NCBI RefSeq assembly: GCF_014062315.1
Contig: NZ_JACGLT010000004.1
Span: 248,001 to 312,000, forward strand
DNA from: Gelidibacter maritimus
GTDB lineage: Bacteria > Bacteroidota > Bacteroidia > Flavobacteriales > Flavobacteriaceae
DNA: 64,000 nt
Reading direction: 5' to 3'
Part shown: positions 8,777 to 17,758 of the stretch, in pieces
How positions within the stretch are numbered: position 1 is the stretch's first letter
How the letters are laid out: each line of letters opens with the position of its first letter
Position numbers and translations under genes: made by a program
Notes under the pieces: generated by a model
The model's input: the letters and a program-made list of their open reading frames with translations, nothing else
Told to the model about the DNA's origin: nothing
Databases searched by the model: none

Positions 8777-11065
8777 ATGAGATTTTTATTTTTGCAAACG
8801 ATTATGACTTTCATGATCGTTTTTTTTAATATGCTCCAAGCACAAGAGCTAAAGGGATTCGTTACTACAGAAGAAGGTATCCCTATCCCTAATGTATCTG
8901 TTGTAAACCAAAATAAAGTAATCTCAAAAACGGATGCCAATGGTGTTTTCATACTTCCGAGATATTTTAATATTCCACTGAACATCAAATTTGAGCATCC
9001 CAATTATCGAATAGGAAAACATCTATTTTCTAAAGTCGATCAGATATTTTATCTAAAAGCGAAGATTGAAATTGAAGAGCTGAGTGAGGTAATGATCAAT
9101 GCGCCCTTAGAAATAAAAAGCAACGCCATTATTCCTTCAGCAAAAGTCACCAGTGCAGCACTCGATCAGCAAAGTCCGGTGGCAGTTGTAGATGCCCTAA
9201 ATAAAATTTCGGGTGTTTATATTCAAAGCGGCGCAATAAACACAAATCGGATTACGATACGCGGGGTTGGATCACGTACCTTATATGGCACCAATAAAAT
9301 AAAAGCCTATTTTAATGGAATTCCAATTACCAATGGTGTGGGAGAAACAGCGTTGGATACCTATGATCCGGAAGATTTGAAATCTATAGAAATTATTAAA
9401 GGTCCTAAAAGCACTTTGTACGGCACCAACCTCGGTGGAACGATCCTTCTAAACTCCAAATACCCTAAATCAAAAGGCTATTCAATTGATAATAGAACCA
9501 CCGTAGGTTCTTTCGGCTTGTTTAAAAACAGTACATCATCAAGTTTTTCTGATGAGAACTTTTCACTCCATTTTAATTACGATCATTTGGAAATGGATGG
9601 GTATCGGGAGAATGGCCAGTATAATAGAAACTCCTATTTTTTAAATACGAGTTATAAGTTAAACGATAAAACCCAGTTGTCGTTATTGGTTAGTCATACC
9701 AATTTTACGGCACAGATTCCAAGCTCTATTGGAAAGACGGATTATCTGGAAAATCCAGCAAAAGCAGCTTTTACCTGGGGGCAAGCCAAAGGTTATGTAG
9801 CAGATAAGAACAGTTTAGTTGGGTTGAACTTAAATTATAAGTTATCTGAAAGTTTTGAGAACAGCACCAGCGTATTTTATACTTATAATGATCATTATGA
9901 ACCGCGGCCTTTTAATATCTTGGATGAATTTACCAATGGTTTTGGTGTGCGAAGTGTATTTACCAACAATTTTAATTTTTTAGGTCGAAAAGCCGTCTGG
10001 AATTTTGGTACTGAAGTTTTCAAGGATGAATTCCATTGGAAAACCATTGAAAACCGGTATGCTTCAAACGATGGAAATGGCAGTTTGGAAGGCGAGCTAT
10101 TAAGCGATAACCGTGAAGATAGATCACAATTGAATGTGTTTTCAAGTATCACACTGCCTGTATTGGAAAAAGTAACACTCCAGGTGGGGATTAATTTCAA
10201 CAAAACCAAATACGATTTTCAGGATGAATTCAATCTTGAAAGTGCCAATTTGAGTGCCTCAAGAAATTTTGATGCTATTGTTGCACCAAATGTTAATTTA
10301 TCTTATCAATTGACGTCGAACCTACAGGCCTTTGCAAATGTGGGTTACGGTTTCAACTATCCCAGTTTGGAAGAAACCTTAACGCCTGATGGTGTCATTA
10401 ATCCAGAGATTAGTCCAGAAAAAGGTTTTAACTACGAATTAGGGAGTGACGCTTATTTCTTTAAAAAGAGATGGCATATCATGGCTTCTTATTACATTAT
10501 GGACATTCAGGATTTATTAGTGGCTCAACGCGTGGGAGATGACCAATATATTGGGAGAAATGCCGGACGCACCTTACACAAAGGGTTAGAAATAGCAACT
10601 GACTATAAACTTTATATAACAGATGCCATAAATGTGATGCCATACTTCAATGCGGCTTTTAATTGGCATCGATTTGAAGAGTTTGTAAGCGAGGATGTTG
10701 ATTATTCAGGCAACGACCTCACAGGGGTTCCAAATTTATCGCTGGCATCAGGGATGGCGTTAAGTTATGATAATTTGGCTTTCTATATGAGTCATCTCTA
10801 TGTTGGAGAAATGCCAATGAACGATGCCAATAGTCTGTATAGCGACGCCCACAGTCTCTTAAACTTAAAGATTGACTATTCTGGTCAACTCTTTAAAGCT
10901 CTAAATTTTAAGCTCATTTTTGGGGTCAATAATCTTGCGGATACTAAATATGCATCTTCAATTCTTATCAATGCCACAGGTTTTGGCAATTCCGAGCCAC
11001 GATATTACTATCCTGGAAATCCGAGAAACTATTATGGTGGTGTGACATTGAATTTTCAATTTTAA
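8777..11065 (+). CDS. TonB-dependent outer membrane receptor with N-terminal carboxypeptidase-D-like domain
   Basis: A 762-aa protein with a signal peptide (cleavage near MLQAQ), a short CarboxypepD_reg-like domain (about 22-100), a plug domain (about 115-220, with VDALNKISGV, ITIRGVGSR and IEIIKGPKSTLYGTNLGG) and a 22-strand barrel ending in a C-terminal aromatic residue (VTLNFQF). The length and plug match FecA-type siderophore or metal-complex receptors rather than the larger SusC proteins, which are about 1000 aa. It stands alone 307 bases after the LacI-type gene with no SusD partner. The ligand cannot be told from sequence; iron complexes are typical of this size class, but a sugar role is possible because of the location. 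Confidence 0.88.
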   Translation: MRFLFLQTIMTFMIVFFNMLQAQELKGFVTTEEGIPIPNVSVVNQNKVISKTDANGVFILPRYFNIPLNIKFEHPNYRIGKHLFSKVDQIFYLKAKIEIEELSEVMINAPLEIKSNAIIPSAKVTSAALDQQSPVAVVDALNKISGVYIQSGAINTNRITIRGVGSRTLYGTNKIKAYFNGIPITNGVGETALDTYDPEDLKSIEIIKGPKSTLYGTNLGGTILLNSKYPKSKGYSIDNRTTVGSFGLFKNSTSSSFSDENFSLHFNYDHLEMDGYRENGQYNRNSYFLNTSYKLNDKTQLSLLVSHTNFTAQIPSSIGKTDYLENPAKAAFTWGQAKGYVADKNSLVGLNLNYKLSESFENSTSVFYTYNDHYEPRPFNILDEFTNGFGVRSVFTNNFNFLGRKAVWNFGTEVFKDEFHWKTIENRYASNDGNGSLEGELLSDNREDRSQLNVFSSITLPVLEKVTLQVGINFNKTKYDFQDEFNLESANLSASRNFDAIVAPNVNLSYQLTSNLQAFANVGYGFNYPSLEETLTPDGVINPEISPEKGFNYELGSDAYFFKKRWHIMASYYIMDIQDLLVAQRVGDDQYIGRNAGRTLHKGLEIATDYKLYITDAINVMPYFNAAFNWHRFEEFVSEDVDYSGNDLTGVPNLSLASGMALSYDNLAFYMSHLYVGEMPMNDANSLYSDAHSLLNLKIDYSGQLFKALNFKLIFGVNNLADTKYASSILINATGFGNSEPRYYYPGNPRNYYGGVTLNFQF

Positions 11066-11196
11066 AAAGTGTAACATTTTTGATGGTTGATCGTCATATA
11101 GTTACATCAATCATCATAATCCGAACTTCTTTTAAGTCCTTATAAAGATGATTTTAGATGAACACAATTTATTAACATCTAAAACACAAAATCAAA

Positions 11197-11535
11197 ATGA
11201 GAGAAGACAGAACCTTAATCGTCATCACACATTTAAGCCAGTTAATAACTTTAGTAACAGGTTTTGGAAGCTTAATTTTACCATTAATTCTTTGGGTCAC
11301 CCAGAAGGAGAAGGTTTATCAAATGGATGCCCATGGAAAAAACATCATTAACTTTCAGTTGAGCCTGATTGTTTATTGTTTTATTTGCATTCCACTGATT
11401 TTATTTTTTGGATTGGGGCTTTTAGGATTTATCGCCTTAGGTATCATTTCTATTGTTTTTCCTGTTGTCAATGCTATCAAGGCCAGCAATGGAGAAACCC
11501 CAATATATCCGCTATCTATTAATTTTATTTCCTAA
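11197..11535 (+). CDS. DUF4870 family small membrane protein
   Basis: A 112-aa protein with three hydrophobic stretches (about 10-35, 58-80 and 82-100) and the DUF4870 signature: an early THLSQL helix, a LILPLILWV segment, a DAHGKNIINFQLSL block and a short terminal helix after FPVVNAIKAS. Function of the family is unknown. The start at 11197 (ATGAGAGAAGAC) fits the family N-terminus; an overlapping frame starting at 11148 does not look like protein. It is the last plus-strand gene before a convergent region carrying the 187-bp repeats. Confidence 0.85.
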   Translation: MREDRTLIVITHLSQLITLVTGFGSLILPLILWVTQKEKVYQMDAHGKNIINFQLSLIVYCFICIPLILFFGLGLLGFIALGIISIVFPVVNAIKASNGETPIYPLSINFIS

Positions 11536-11560
11536 ATTTCCACGAAAGAAACAAATTCAC

Positions 11561-12127
11561 ACGAAAGTGGGAATCTCAGGTTGAAGTGCCCATTCAACTA
11601 ATTGGCATAAGCGTTTTTAGTTTTTATAATTATACTGTGAAGGGTTTTATCTCCTATACATAAAAGCGCCTACTCAAATGGTTAGAATAAGCGCTTTTTA
11701 GTTATTCGTCTGATTTATGACGAGATTCCTGCCTTCGCCTAATTCCCACGAAAGTGGGAATCTCAGGTTGAAGTGCCCATTCAACTAATTGGCATAAGCG
11801 TTTTTAGTTTTTATAATTATACTGTGCAGGGTTTTATCTCCTATACATAAAAACGCCTACTCAAATGGTTAGAGTAAGCGCTTTTTAGTTATTCGTCTGT
11901 TTTATGATGAGATTCCTGCCTTCGCTTAATTCCCACGAAAGTGGGAATCTCAGTTTCAAGCGCCCATTCAAGTAATTGGTATAAGCGTTTTTAGTTTTAA
12001 TAATTTTAATGTGCTTGTTTTATCTCCTATAAATAAAACGCCTACTCAAATGGATAGAGTAAGCGCTTTTTTATCATTCGTCTGTTTTATCCCGAGATTC
12101 CTGCTTTCTCAGGAATTGGTGCTTTCG
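11561..12127. repeat. Three tandem copies of a 187-bp repeat made of hairpin and terminator-like units
   Basis: The motif GTGGGAATCTCAG occurs at 11567, 11754 and 11941, exactly 187 bases apart, and the intervening sequence is repeated with few changes; the third copy is the most diverged. Each unit holds two related sub-blocks about 80 bases apart, both of the form GCC..(A/T)CTCAA..AAGCG followed by TTTTTAG, that is, hairpins with T-tails. At two of the copy junctions an 8-bp stem with a GAAA tetraloop occurs (ATTCCCAC-GAAA-GTGGGAAT at 11742-11761 and 11929-11948). The array lies between the convergent DUF4870 gene and dnaN, ending 6 bases from the dnaN stop, so it may act as a bidirectional transcription stop. 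Confidence 0.9.
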
Positions 12128-12133
12128 CAGGAA

Positions 12134-13252
12134 TTAGTTATTCAACATTACCGGCATCACCAACATGGTGACATATTCACCATCATCAAGGCCATCAATA
12201 GGGGTTAGGATTCCTGCTCTGTTTGGTAAACTCATTTCAAGTTGAACATCATCTGCCCCCAGATTATTTAACATTTCTGTCAAGAAACGTGAGTTGAATC
12301 CAATCTGCATGTCATCACCTTGATAATCGCAAGTCAAACGCTCTTCAGCTTTATTGCTATAGTCAATATCTTCTGCAGAAATGTTTAGCTCTGCACCAGC
12401 AATTTTTAAGCGTATTTGATGTGTCGTTTTATTCGAAAAGATACTGACACGCCTTACAGAATTTAAAAACTGGGTTCTATCAATAGTTAATTTATTAGGA
12501 TTCTCCTTCGGAATTACTGCTTCGTAATTAGGGTATTTCCCATCGATCAATCGACAGACCAAGACTGAGTTTTCAAAAGTAAACTTGGCATTGGAGTCGT
12601 TATATTCTATGGTTACAGTATCGTCAGTTCCCGCTAAAATACCTTTTAATAGATTTAACGGTTTTTTCGGCATTATAAACTCTGCCACCTGATCTGCGGT
12701 AATATCTTCACGTGTGTATTTGACCAATTTATGCGCGTCAGTGGCTACAAATGTCAATCCTTCCGTTGAAAATTGAAAAAATACGCCACTCATTACTGGA
12801 CGTAAATCGTCGTTTCCTGCCGCAAAGATTGTTTTGCTAATAGCCGTTGCCAAAATATCTCCCATGACCGTTGTTGTACTTGGGTCTTCTAAAGCTACCG
12901 CTTTTGGGAATTCATTTCCGTCAGCGTAAGCCAAGGCGTACTTACCATGGTTAGAGCTAATCTCGACAGTGTGGTTGTCTTCAACAACAAAGGTCAAAGG
13001 TTGTTCCGGAAATGTTTTAAGAGTGTCCAATAGTAATCGAGCAGGTAAAGCAATATTTCCCGTACTGGTACTTTCAACGTCTATAATAGAAGACATAGTG
13101 GTCTCTAAATCGCTCGCAGAAACAGTGAGCTGTGAATCGTTAAGTTCAAATAAGAAATTATCCAAGATAGGCAAGGTGTTTGAACTATTTATGACACCCC
13201 CCAGCACTTGTAACTGTTTGAGCAAATAGGTACTTGATACGATAAACTTCAT
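12134..13252 (-). CDS. dnaN: DNA polymerase III beta subunit (sliding clamp)
   Basis: A 372-aa protein, the normal length of the clamp. The N-terminus MKFIVSSTYLLKQLQVLGGV, the central LARAL-type block (ARLLLDTLKTFPEQPLTF), YPNYEAVIP and the C-terminal clamp motif PVMLNN (equivalent to the PMRL end of the E. coli protein) identify it. Three clamp domains of about 120 aa each are expected; the dimeric ring encircles DNA and tethers the replicative polymerase and other factors. It is not beside dnaA here, which is usual in Bacteroidota. The gene stands alone on the minus strand; no clear promoter was seen in the AT-rich 180 bases upstream. Confidence 0.97.
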   Translation of the reverse strand: MKFIVSSTYLLKQLQVLGGVINSSNTLPILDNFLFELNDSQLTVSASDLETTMSSIIDVESTSTGNIALPARLLLDTLKTFPEQPLTFVVEDNHTVEISSNHGKYALAYADGNEFPKAVALEDPSTTTVMGDILATAISKTIFAAGNDDLRPVMSGVFFQFSTEGLTFVATDAHKLVKYTREDITADQVAEFIMPKKPLNLLKGILAGTDDTVTIEYNDSNAKFTFENSVLVCRLIDGKYPNYEAVIPKENPNKLTIDRTQFLNSVRRVSIFSNKTTHQIRLKIAGAELNISAEDIDYSNKAEERLTCDYQGDDMQIGFNSRFLTEMLNNLGADDVQLEMSLPNRAGILTPIDGLDDGEYVTMLVMPVMLNN

Positions 13253-13430
13253 GTATTTGTTTATTTTGTATATTATATTATTAGACCAAGCAAAGATATT
13301 TTAATAAACTGATATTAGTGAGTCTTAGTTATACAATTTTATTAACAGTTTGCTTATTGAAGCTCTGAAATTAATGATTTCTTTACAGAAACTCAAAGGC
13401 TCAAAATTGCATAAAATTTACTTTACTGTT

Positions 13431-15101
13431 TTAAGTGTACTTTCTGCGTCTCATATAATTATATACCAATCCAAAGAGCCCCAAGATTACTAAGGGCAAG
13501 CCTATAGATATCAATTGCCATTTTGTTTTTTTGTCTTCTATTTTCTGAGCATCTAAAAAGGCAATGTTGATGTCTTTAGTGCGCACATTTAATAAGTCGC
13601 CATCACTTAATAGATAATTTACGGCATTCAATAAAAAATCCTTATTGCCAAAACTCTGTCCGGTCCATCGGTCAAAACCTAATTCTTGAGGCTGATTTTT
13701 GACCACATCATTTTTAATGACATCTCCATCGCCAATAATAATCATTTTGGTGTTTGTACTTGAATCTTTGTTTGAGGCGCTATTAAATGGCTTAATTCGG
13801 TCCTTATAGACGGAGGTGAATTGACCTTCCAATAATACGGCCAAGTTCTGTGGGCCTCGCGTGTAAGTTGATGGATCTGGGTCTTGAGTTACAATCTGTA
13901 GACTAATTTCTTTTGGAACACCTTCCAGTTTAGTGAGCTGTGAACTCTGCAATAAAATGGTTTTGTTAGTGCTGCTTGTTAAAGTGTCCAATTGGCTGGC
14001 AAAATCAAATTTCACTAAGTTCAGGTTGCTCGTAATTGGGTGTTCTGGATTCCCGGCCGCTAATGGCGAATATGGCCATTTTAATGGTTGAAACTGTGCG
14101 TTGCTGCCTTCACCCATTGCAATAGTAATGGGAGCAGAGTACATGTCATTGACAATTACAGGATTAATTCGGACGCCATATTTAAAGAAAAAATCATTTA
14201 AATTTAGATTGTTTATCATGGCTACACCACGACCTTCATCATTATGAAGACTGTCTTTATCCATCAATATGCTTTCGGTAAGCCACAAGCTCTTTCCATC
14301 ATTCATAGTATACTGGTCTAAAACCAGTTTCTCCTTTTCTGTAAAGGGTTCTGTTGGTTTTGCAGAGACAATAAGATCAAAATCATTGAGGTTTTTTAAG
14401 GTAGCTTCCGGATCGGAGGCTACACTGTCCAATGTAAAAGGCGCAATAAAATAATGTTCCTTGACGGTTTGAAGAAAATCGGCTAAATACTTATCCTCCA
14501 ATTGACCATTTCCTTTTAAAATGGCAATTTTCTTACTTTTTGGCGTAACTAACTTCTGAAAACCCTCAGCAAATGCATATTCTAAATGTTGTATGGAAAT
14601 CGTGACAACTTCTTGCTGTGTCGCACCAATTTTGTTTTTTATTAATGGGATTTTGGTTGTTTGATCATTATAGCTCGCCAATGCCCACGGAAATATCAAT
14701 TCTTGAGAGGTTTTCCCACCTACATTAACGCTCAACTGTAAAGGCTCCAATCCACGTTGGATTAATTGTTCAATATTGGAATCGCGAGAGGCTTCATCTT
14801 CCAGGGGATTGATGAAATTGAACTTAATATGAGGATTGTCTAAAGAAAATTCTTCTAATAACTGTTGGGTTTCATTTCTTAGACGTCTGAATTCTGATGG
14901 GAAATTCCCTTCCAAAAACACATCAACAATTAAGGGAGATTTGACATCTTTAACAATTGCCTGTGCCGATTGAGAGAGCGAGTAACGTTGGTCTTGAGTG
15001 AGATCAAAACGTTTATAGACCTTAGTGCCAATCCAATTTAAGATGAGTAACACGATAAGGACAAGGACGGTTTTTATAAGGTTTGATTTATTCTTTATCA
15101 T
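13431..15101 (-). CDS. gldG: Gliding motility ABC transporter auxiliary protein GldG
   Basis: The frame opens with TTG at 15104, but the adjacent ATG at 15101 is the better start (556 aa). One N-terminal membrane helix (about 8-26) is followed by YKRFDLTQDQRYSLSQS, typical of GldG/ABC_transp_aux proteins, a long extracytoplasmic region with thioredoxin-like and GATase-like folds (IVDVFLEGNFPSEFRRL; IAILKGNGQLEDKYLADFL) and a C-terminal membrane helix before YNYMRRRKYT. GldG and GldF, with the ATPase GldA, form a transporter needed for gliding in Flavobacterium johnsoniae. Its start overlaps the end of the preceding small membrane gene by 14 bases. In most flavobacteria gldG follows gldF directly. 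Confidence 0.95.
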   Translation of the reverse strand: MIKNKSNLIKTVLVLIVLLILNWIGTKVYKRFDLTQDQRYSLSQSAQAIVKDVKSPLIVDVFLEGNFPSEFRRLRNETQQLLEEFSLDNPHIKFNFINPLEDEASRDSNIEQLIQRGLEPLQLSVNVGGKTSQELIFPWALASYNDQTTKIPLIKNKIGATQQEVVTISIQHLEYAFAEGFQKLVTPKSKKIAILKGNGQLEDKYLADFLQTVKEHYFIAPFTLDSVASDPEATLKNLNDFDLIVSAKPTEPFTEKEKLVLDQYTMNDGKSLWLTESILMDKDSLHNDEGRGVAMINNLNLNDFFFKYGVRINPVIVNDMYSAPITIAMGEGSNAQFQPLKWPYSPLAAGNPEHPITSNLNLVKFDFASQLDTLTSSTNKTILLQSSQLTKLEGVPKEISLQIVTQDPDPSTYTRGPQNLAVLLEGQFTSVYKDRIKPFNSASNKDSSTNTKMIIIGDGDVIKNDVVKNQPQELGFDRWTGQSFGNKDFLLNAVNYLLSDGDLLNVRTKDINIAFLDAQKIEDKKTKWQLISIGLPLVILGLFGLVYNYMRRRKYT

Positions 15102-15582
15102 CAAATTTAATGTCTTGTTGATAATGGTTTAATTGACTTACTTTATTATTTTCAAATATGATTTCAACGGCTTCCGATTTACTGTTGAAGGCTCCAGGTA
15201 GAACACCAAGACCGTAATTCCATTTATCAACATCATGTCCATTGCTGGCGTCATCCCAACTTAGCCATTCATAAGGGCCTAAAATTTCTTTTACAGATTC
15301 TTTGGATTTCCCCATGAGGGTATCCGTTTCTTGAACGTTATCAAACATTTCATAGCGAAACCCCGGATTGCTTAGCCATATTTCAGAATCAAAATATTTT
15401 TCATGATGATAATTGCTGAAAATATTGATCAGAGGATAAAATGCGTAGAAATACACAAATGGTGTCAAGATGAGACTGAGTGGAATAGTAAGCCACTTCC
15501 GCTTGTCTATCGTGGTCATAAAAAGAAATATAAGTACGAACACGATAATTAAGAAAATGACAAAGAGCGGTGTTATGATCAT
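15088..15582 (-). CDS. Small membrane protein with a BamE/SmpA-like tail, encoded between gldF and gldG
   Basis: A 164-aa protein of unknown function. Two N-terminal hydrophobic segments (about 1-22 and 31-52) are followed by a soluble region of about 110 aa. That region contains LMGKSKESVKEILGPYEW, which resembles the G-M-(S/T)-x-x-x-V-x-x-x-L-G-P helix of BamE/SmpA-like domains, then WNYGLG and a strand-rich end (AVEIIFENNKVSQLNHY). The start follows the gldF stop after one base and the end overlaps the gldG start by 14 bases, so it appears to be translated as part of the gldF-gldG unit. There is no lipobox. A role as an accessory or quality-control factor of the gliding transporter is only a guess. 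Confidence 0.75.
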   Translation of the reverse strand: MIITPLFVIFLIIVFVLIFLFMTTIDKRKWLTIPLSLILTPFVYFYAFYPLINIFSNYHHEKYFDSEIWLSNPGFRYEMFDNVQETDTLMGKSKESVKEILGPYEWLSWDDASNGHDVDKWNYGLGVLPGAFNSKSEAVEIIFENNKVSQLNHYQQDIKFDDKE

Positions 15583-15583
15583 A

Positions 15584-16294
15584 TTATTTTTTTTGAATAT
15601 TGAACTGGGTCAAAATGATGAAAAAGACCGAAATACTAACAAAATACAACAAATCTCTAGTGTCTAAAACCCCTCTACTAATACTGTTATAATGGGCTTC
15701 CATGCCAAACTGCTCTAATGGTAAAGCGCTTAATCCTGACAATCCTTCAAAACCAAAATAGAAGAAAAAGCATAAAAAAACGGCACTAATAAATGCAACA
15801 ATCTGATTGTCAGAGATGGTGGATGCAAAAAGACCGATTGCTGCATAGGCAGCCACTAAGAAGAAAAGTCCTAAATAAGACCCAATAACACCCCCATAAT
15901 CAAGGATGTCTGTGGTCATTTTTAAATTATCGAGGGCTAAAATATATAGCAGCGTTGGCAATAAGGCCATAATTATCAATACTAAAGCGCCAAAGTATTT
16001 ACCCAAAACTATTTGTAGCTGAGATATAGGTTTAGTCACTAAAAGCTCTAAGGTGCCCTGCTTTTTTTCATCAGAGAAGCTCCTCATGGTTACCGCCGGA
16101 ACTAAGAACACAAGAATCCATGGTGCTAAAAGAAAGAATGGCGTCAAATCGGCAAAACCACTTTCCAAGATGTTAAAATCGCCATTAAAAAGCCAGAGAA
16201 ATAGTCCGTTAAGCACCAAAAACAGTGCAATCACCAGATAACCTATTGGAGAAGCAAAGAAGGAATTGATTTCTTTTTTAAGTATTGCAAACAT
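15584..16294 (-). CDS. gldF: Gliding motility ABC transporter permease GldF
   Basis: A 236-aa integral membrane protein with about six helices. It starts MFAILKKEINSFFASPIGYL, the standard opening of GldF and of ABC-2 type permeases, and has the cytoplasmic loop motif TMRSFSDEKKQGTLELLVTKPIS. It should form the membrane pore of the GldA-GldF-GldG transporter. The first gene of a tight minus-strand set: the unknown 164-aa gene follows after one base, then gldG. gldA, the ATPase, is not in the window, as is common because it is often unlinked. The family call is secure. Confidence 0.95.
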   Translation of the reverse strand: MFAILKKEINSFFASPIGYLVIALFLVLNGLFLWLFNGDFNILESGFADLTPFFLLAPWILVFLVPAVTMRSFSDEKKQGTLELLVTKPISQLQIVLGKYFGALVLIIMALLPTLLYILALDNLKMTTDILDYGGVIGSYLGLFFLVAAYAAIGLFASTISDNQIVAFISAVFLCFFFYFGFEGLSGLSALPLEQFGMEAHYNSISRGVLDTRDLLYFVSISVFFIILTQFNIQKK

Positions 16295-16309
16295 CTATTT
16301 AATTCTAAA

Positions 16310-16606
16310 TTATTTAAGTGATACCAATTTATCCACACTCCAAGCTTCTGGTTTGTCATTGAAATATTGTTTGGTTGTTGCCCAAACGGTTTTGAAAAGG
16401 TCAGAATTTCTATAATTTTCCAAATCTGACTCGGCTTTCCAATAGCTATAGGTGAAAAATATATTACTGTTTTCTTTGTCTCTGTAAAGCTCTAAAAACT
16501 CACAACCTTCAAAACCTCTAATAAGGTGTTTTTTTGTTTCAAAATAAGCAAGAAACGATTTAATCTTTGAAGGCTCAAAACTCATTTTTACAATTCTTAC
16601 AAACAT
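16310..16606 (-). CDS. Antibiotic biosynthesis monooxygenase (ABM) domain protein
   Basis: A 98-aa protein matching the dimeric alpha/beta-barrel ABM fold: MFVRIVKMSFEPSK at the start, a central CEFLELYRDKENSNIFFTYS strand pair and YWKAESDLENYRNSDLF with the late helix. Members include small quinol oxygenases and heme-degrading enzymes, but many have no known reaction; no residues here identify a substrate. The first Met was chosen because it begins the first beta strand. It lies 15 bases upstream of gldF on the same strand and may be co-transcribed with it, although nothing links it functionally to gliding. Confidence 0.8.
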   Translation of the reverse strand: MFVRIVKMSFEPSKIKSFLAYFETKKHLIRGFEGCEFLELYRDKENSNIFFTYSYWKAESDLENYRNSDLFKTVWATTKQYFNDKPEAWSVDKLVSLK

Positions 16607-16621
16607 ATTTTCAGTATTAAA

Positions 16622-16650
16622 TATTCCTGCGTTCGCTAATCCTGCCGTTG
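16622..16650. repeat. Decayed REP-like palindromic element
   Basis: The sequence TATTCCTGCGTTCGCTAATCCTGCCG contains the TTCCTGC-(loop)-GC pattern also seen at the 187-bp repeats (near 11726, 11914 and 12098), but the 3' arm is broken. It sits between the ABM gene and the SAM hydrolase-like gene. I read it as a degraded member of a dispersed intergenic family. Confidence 0.45.
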
Positions 16651-16716
16651 GGCCATCAGTCTATAGTGTTCAATTTTCATTATACAGTTCACGGTCCTCC
16701 GTCTTCCAATATTCCC

Positions 16717-17550
16717 TTACTTCAAAAAATTCACCGTCACCGTATCCCTCATCTTTAATCCCATTAAGCTTGATGCGCTCCCTACAGTGGCAAGATCACT
16801 TTTATAAATGGCAATCTCTAAATAATTGGACGAATTGAAGACTACCAAACCGCGACCTTCATCTTGGCGTTGTTCTTCTGGAATGTCGAAATTAACAATA
16901 TCACTGTATCTTTTATGGATTTCTTTAAATTTATAACTACGAGCCGAGATTTCAAAAGCGCGTCCCTTTCGGACCTGATCAAAAAATTTCCGGCGTATAT
17001 TGGTGATCACATTACCATAATTGTCAATATATATGACGCTACCTATAATTTGTGACTGATCGTCATTGACAAATGGGTTAAGGTTTTTGATGGGCTTAAT
17101 ATCGTTTATCACTTTCCCGACCACTTCCAAAGTGCCGCCTCTAGCAATATGACAAGCTACCTTAACAAAAACATCAAGAACAGGAAAGTTGGTTGATGTT
17201 TTATCGTGAATATTGATCTCAACAATTTTTTCGGGTGTAATTTCATTGCAAATCATACTCATTATGCCATTATTGGCACATATAAAATAATGATCATCCA
17301 ACTTCACGGCAATATGCTTGTTTTCTGGATTTAATTCAGAATCAATCCCAATGAGATGAATCGATCCCTTTGGAAAACTACTATAAGCATTTTGTAGAAT
17401 ATAGGCGGCTTCCAAAACATTAAAAGGTGAAACTGCGTGAGAAATATCAACAATCTTTACATCATCAAGTTCGTTGTAAATAGCACCTTTTACAGCGCCT
17501 ACAAAATGGTCTTTTTCTCCAAAATCAGTGGTTAATGTTATGATTGCCAT
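16717..17550 (-). CDS. SAM hydrolase / SAM-dependent halogenase-like family protein (DUF62)
   Basis: A 277-aa protein starting MAIITLTTDFGEKDHFVGAVKG, the signature of the DUF62 family with its catalytic Asp in TTDFG, followed by VDISHAVSPFNVLEAAYIL and a C-terminal barrel with YIDNYGNVITNI. Known members are fluorinases and chlorinases, but most bacterial ones are SAM hydroxide adenosyltransferases that split S-adenosylmethionine to adenosine and methionine using water. The absence of any halogenation gene nearby favours the hydrolase role. The gene is monocistronic and diverges from phoH. Confidence 0.9.
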   Translation of the reverse strand: MAIITLTTDFGEKDHFVGAVKGAIYNELDDVKIVDISHAVSPFNVLEAAYILQNAYSSFPKGSIHLIGIDSELNPENKHIAVKLDDHYFICANNGIMSMICNEITPEKIVEINIHDKTSTNFPVLDVFVKVACHIARGGTLEVVGKVINDIKPIKNLNPFVNDDQSQIIGSVIYIDNYGNVITNIRRKFFDQVRKGRAFEISARSYKFKEIHKRYSDIVNFDIPEEQRQDEGRGLVVFNSSNYLEIAIYKSDLATVGSASSLMGLKMRDTVTVNFLK

Positions 17551-17758
17551 GAATTTTATTCTGTTCTTTGTTTTGTTGGGTTGTGCGTTATGACTATTTT
17601 ACTGCATCAATTTAGGAAATAACTTATAATATATGTTTTGTTGAAACGTATATAGAATATTTCATTTAGATTTGTATAATTGGGTGAAAATATCAGTCTT
17701 TTTCTGCCCACGCAAAACTAATAAAACTTAAGAGATTAATATATTAAATCGGTAGCTT

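Noticed and set aside
8777-11065. SusC of the glucan locus
   Set aside because: At 762 aa without a SusD partner downstream it fits the FecA-type receptor class; SusC should lie upstream of the partial SusD, outside the window.
11561-12127. CRISPR-like or integron-like array
   Set aside because: The spacing is regular, but the whole 187 bases repeat with no unique spacers, there are no cas or integrase genes, and the units contain terminator-like hairpins.
12011-12208. Plus-strand 65-codon frame at the dnaN end
   Set aside because: It runs through the hairpin repeats and into the antisense of dnaN, with repeated LSQELV caused by the TTCCTGC-type palindromes; not a gene.
16717-17550. Fluorinase or chlorinase function for the DUF62 protein
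   Set aside because: No organohalogen pathway genes nearby, and most family members in ordinary bacteria are SAM hydroxide adenosyltransferases.
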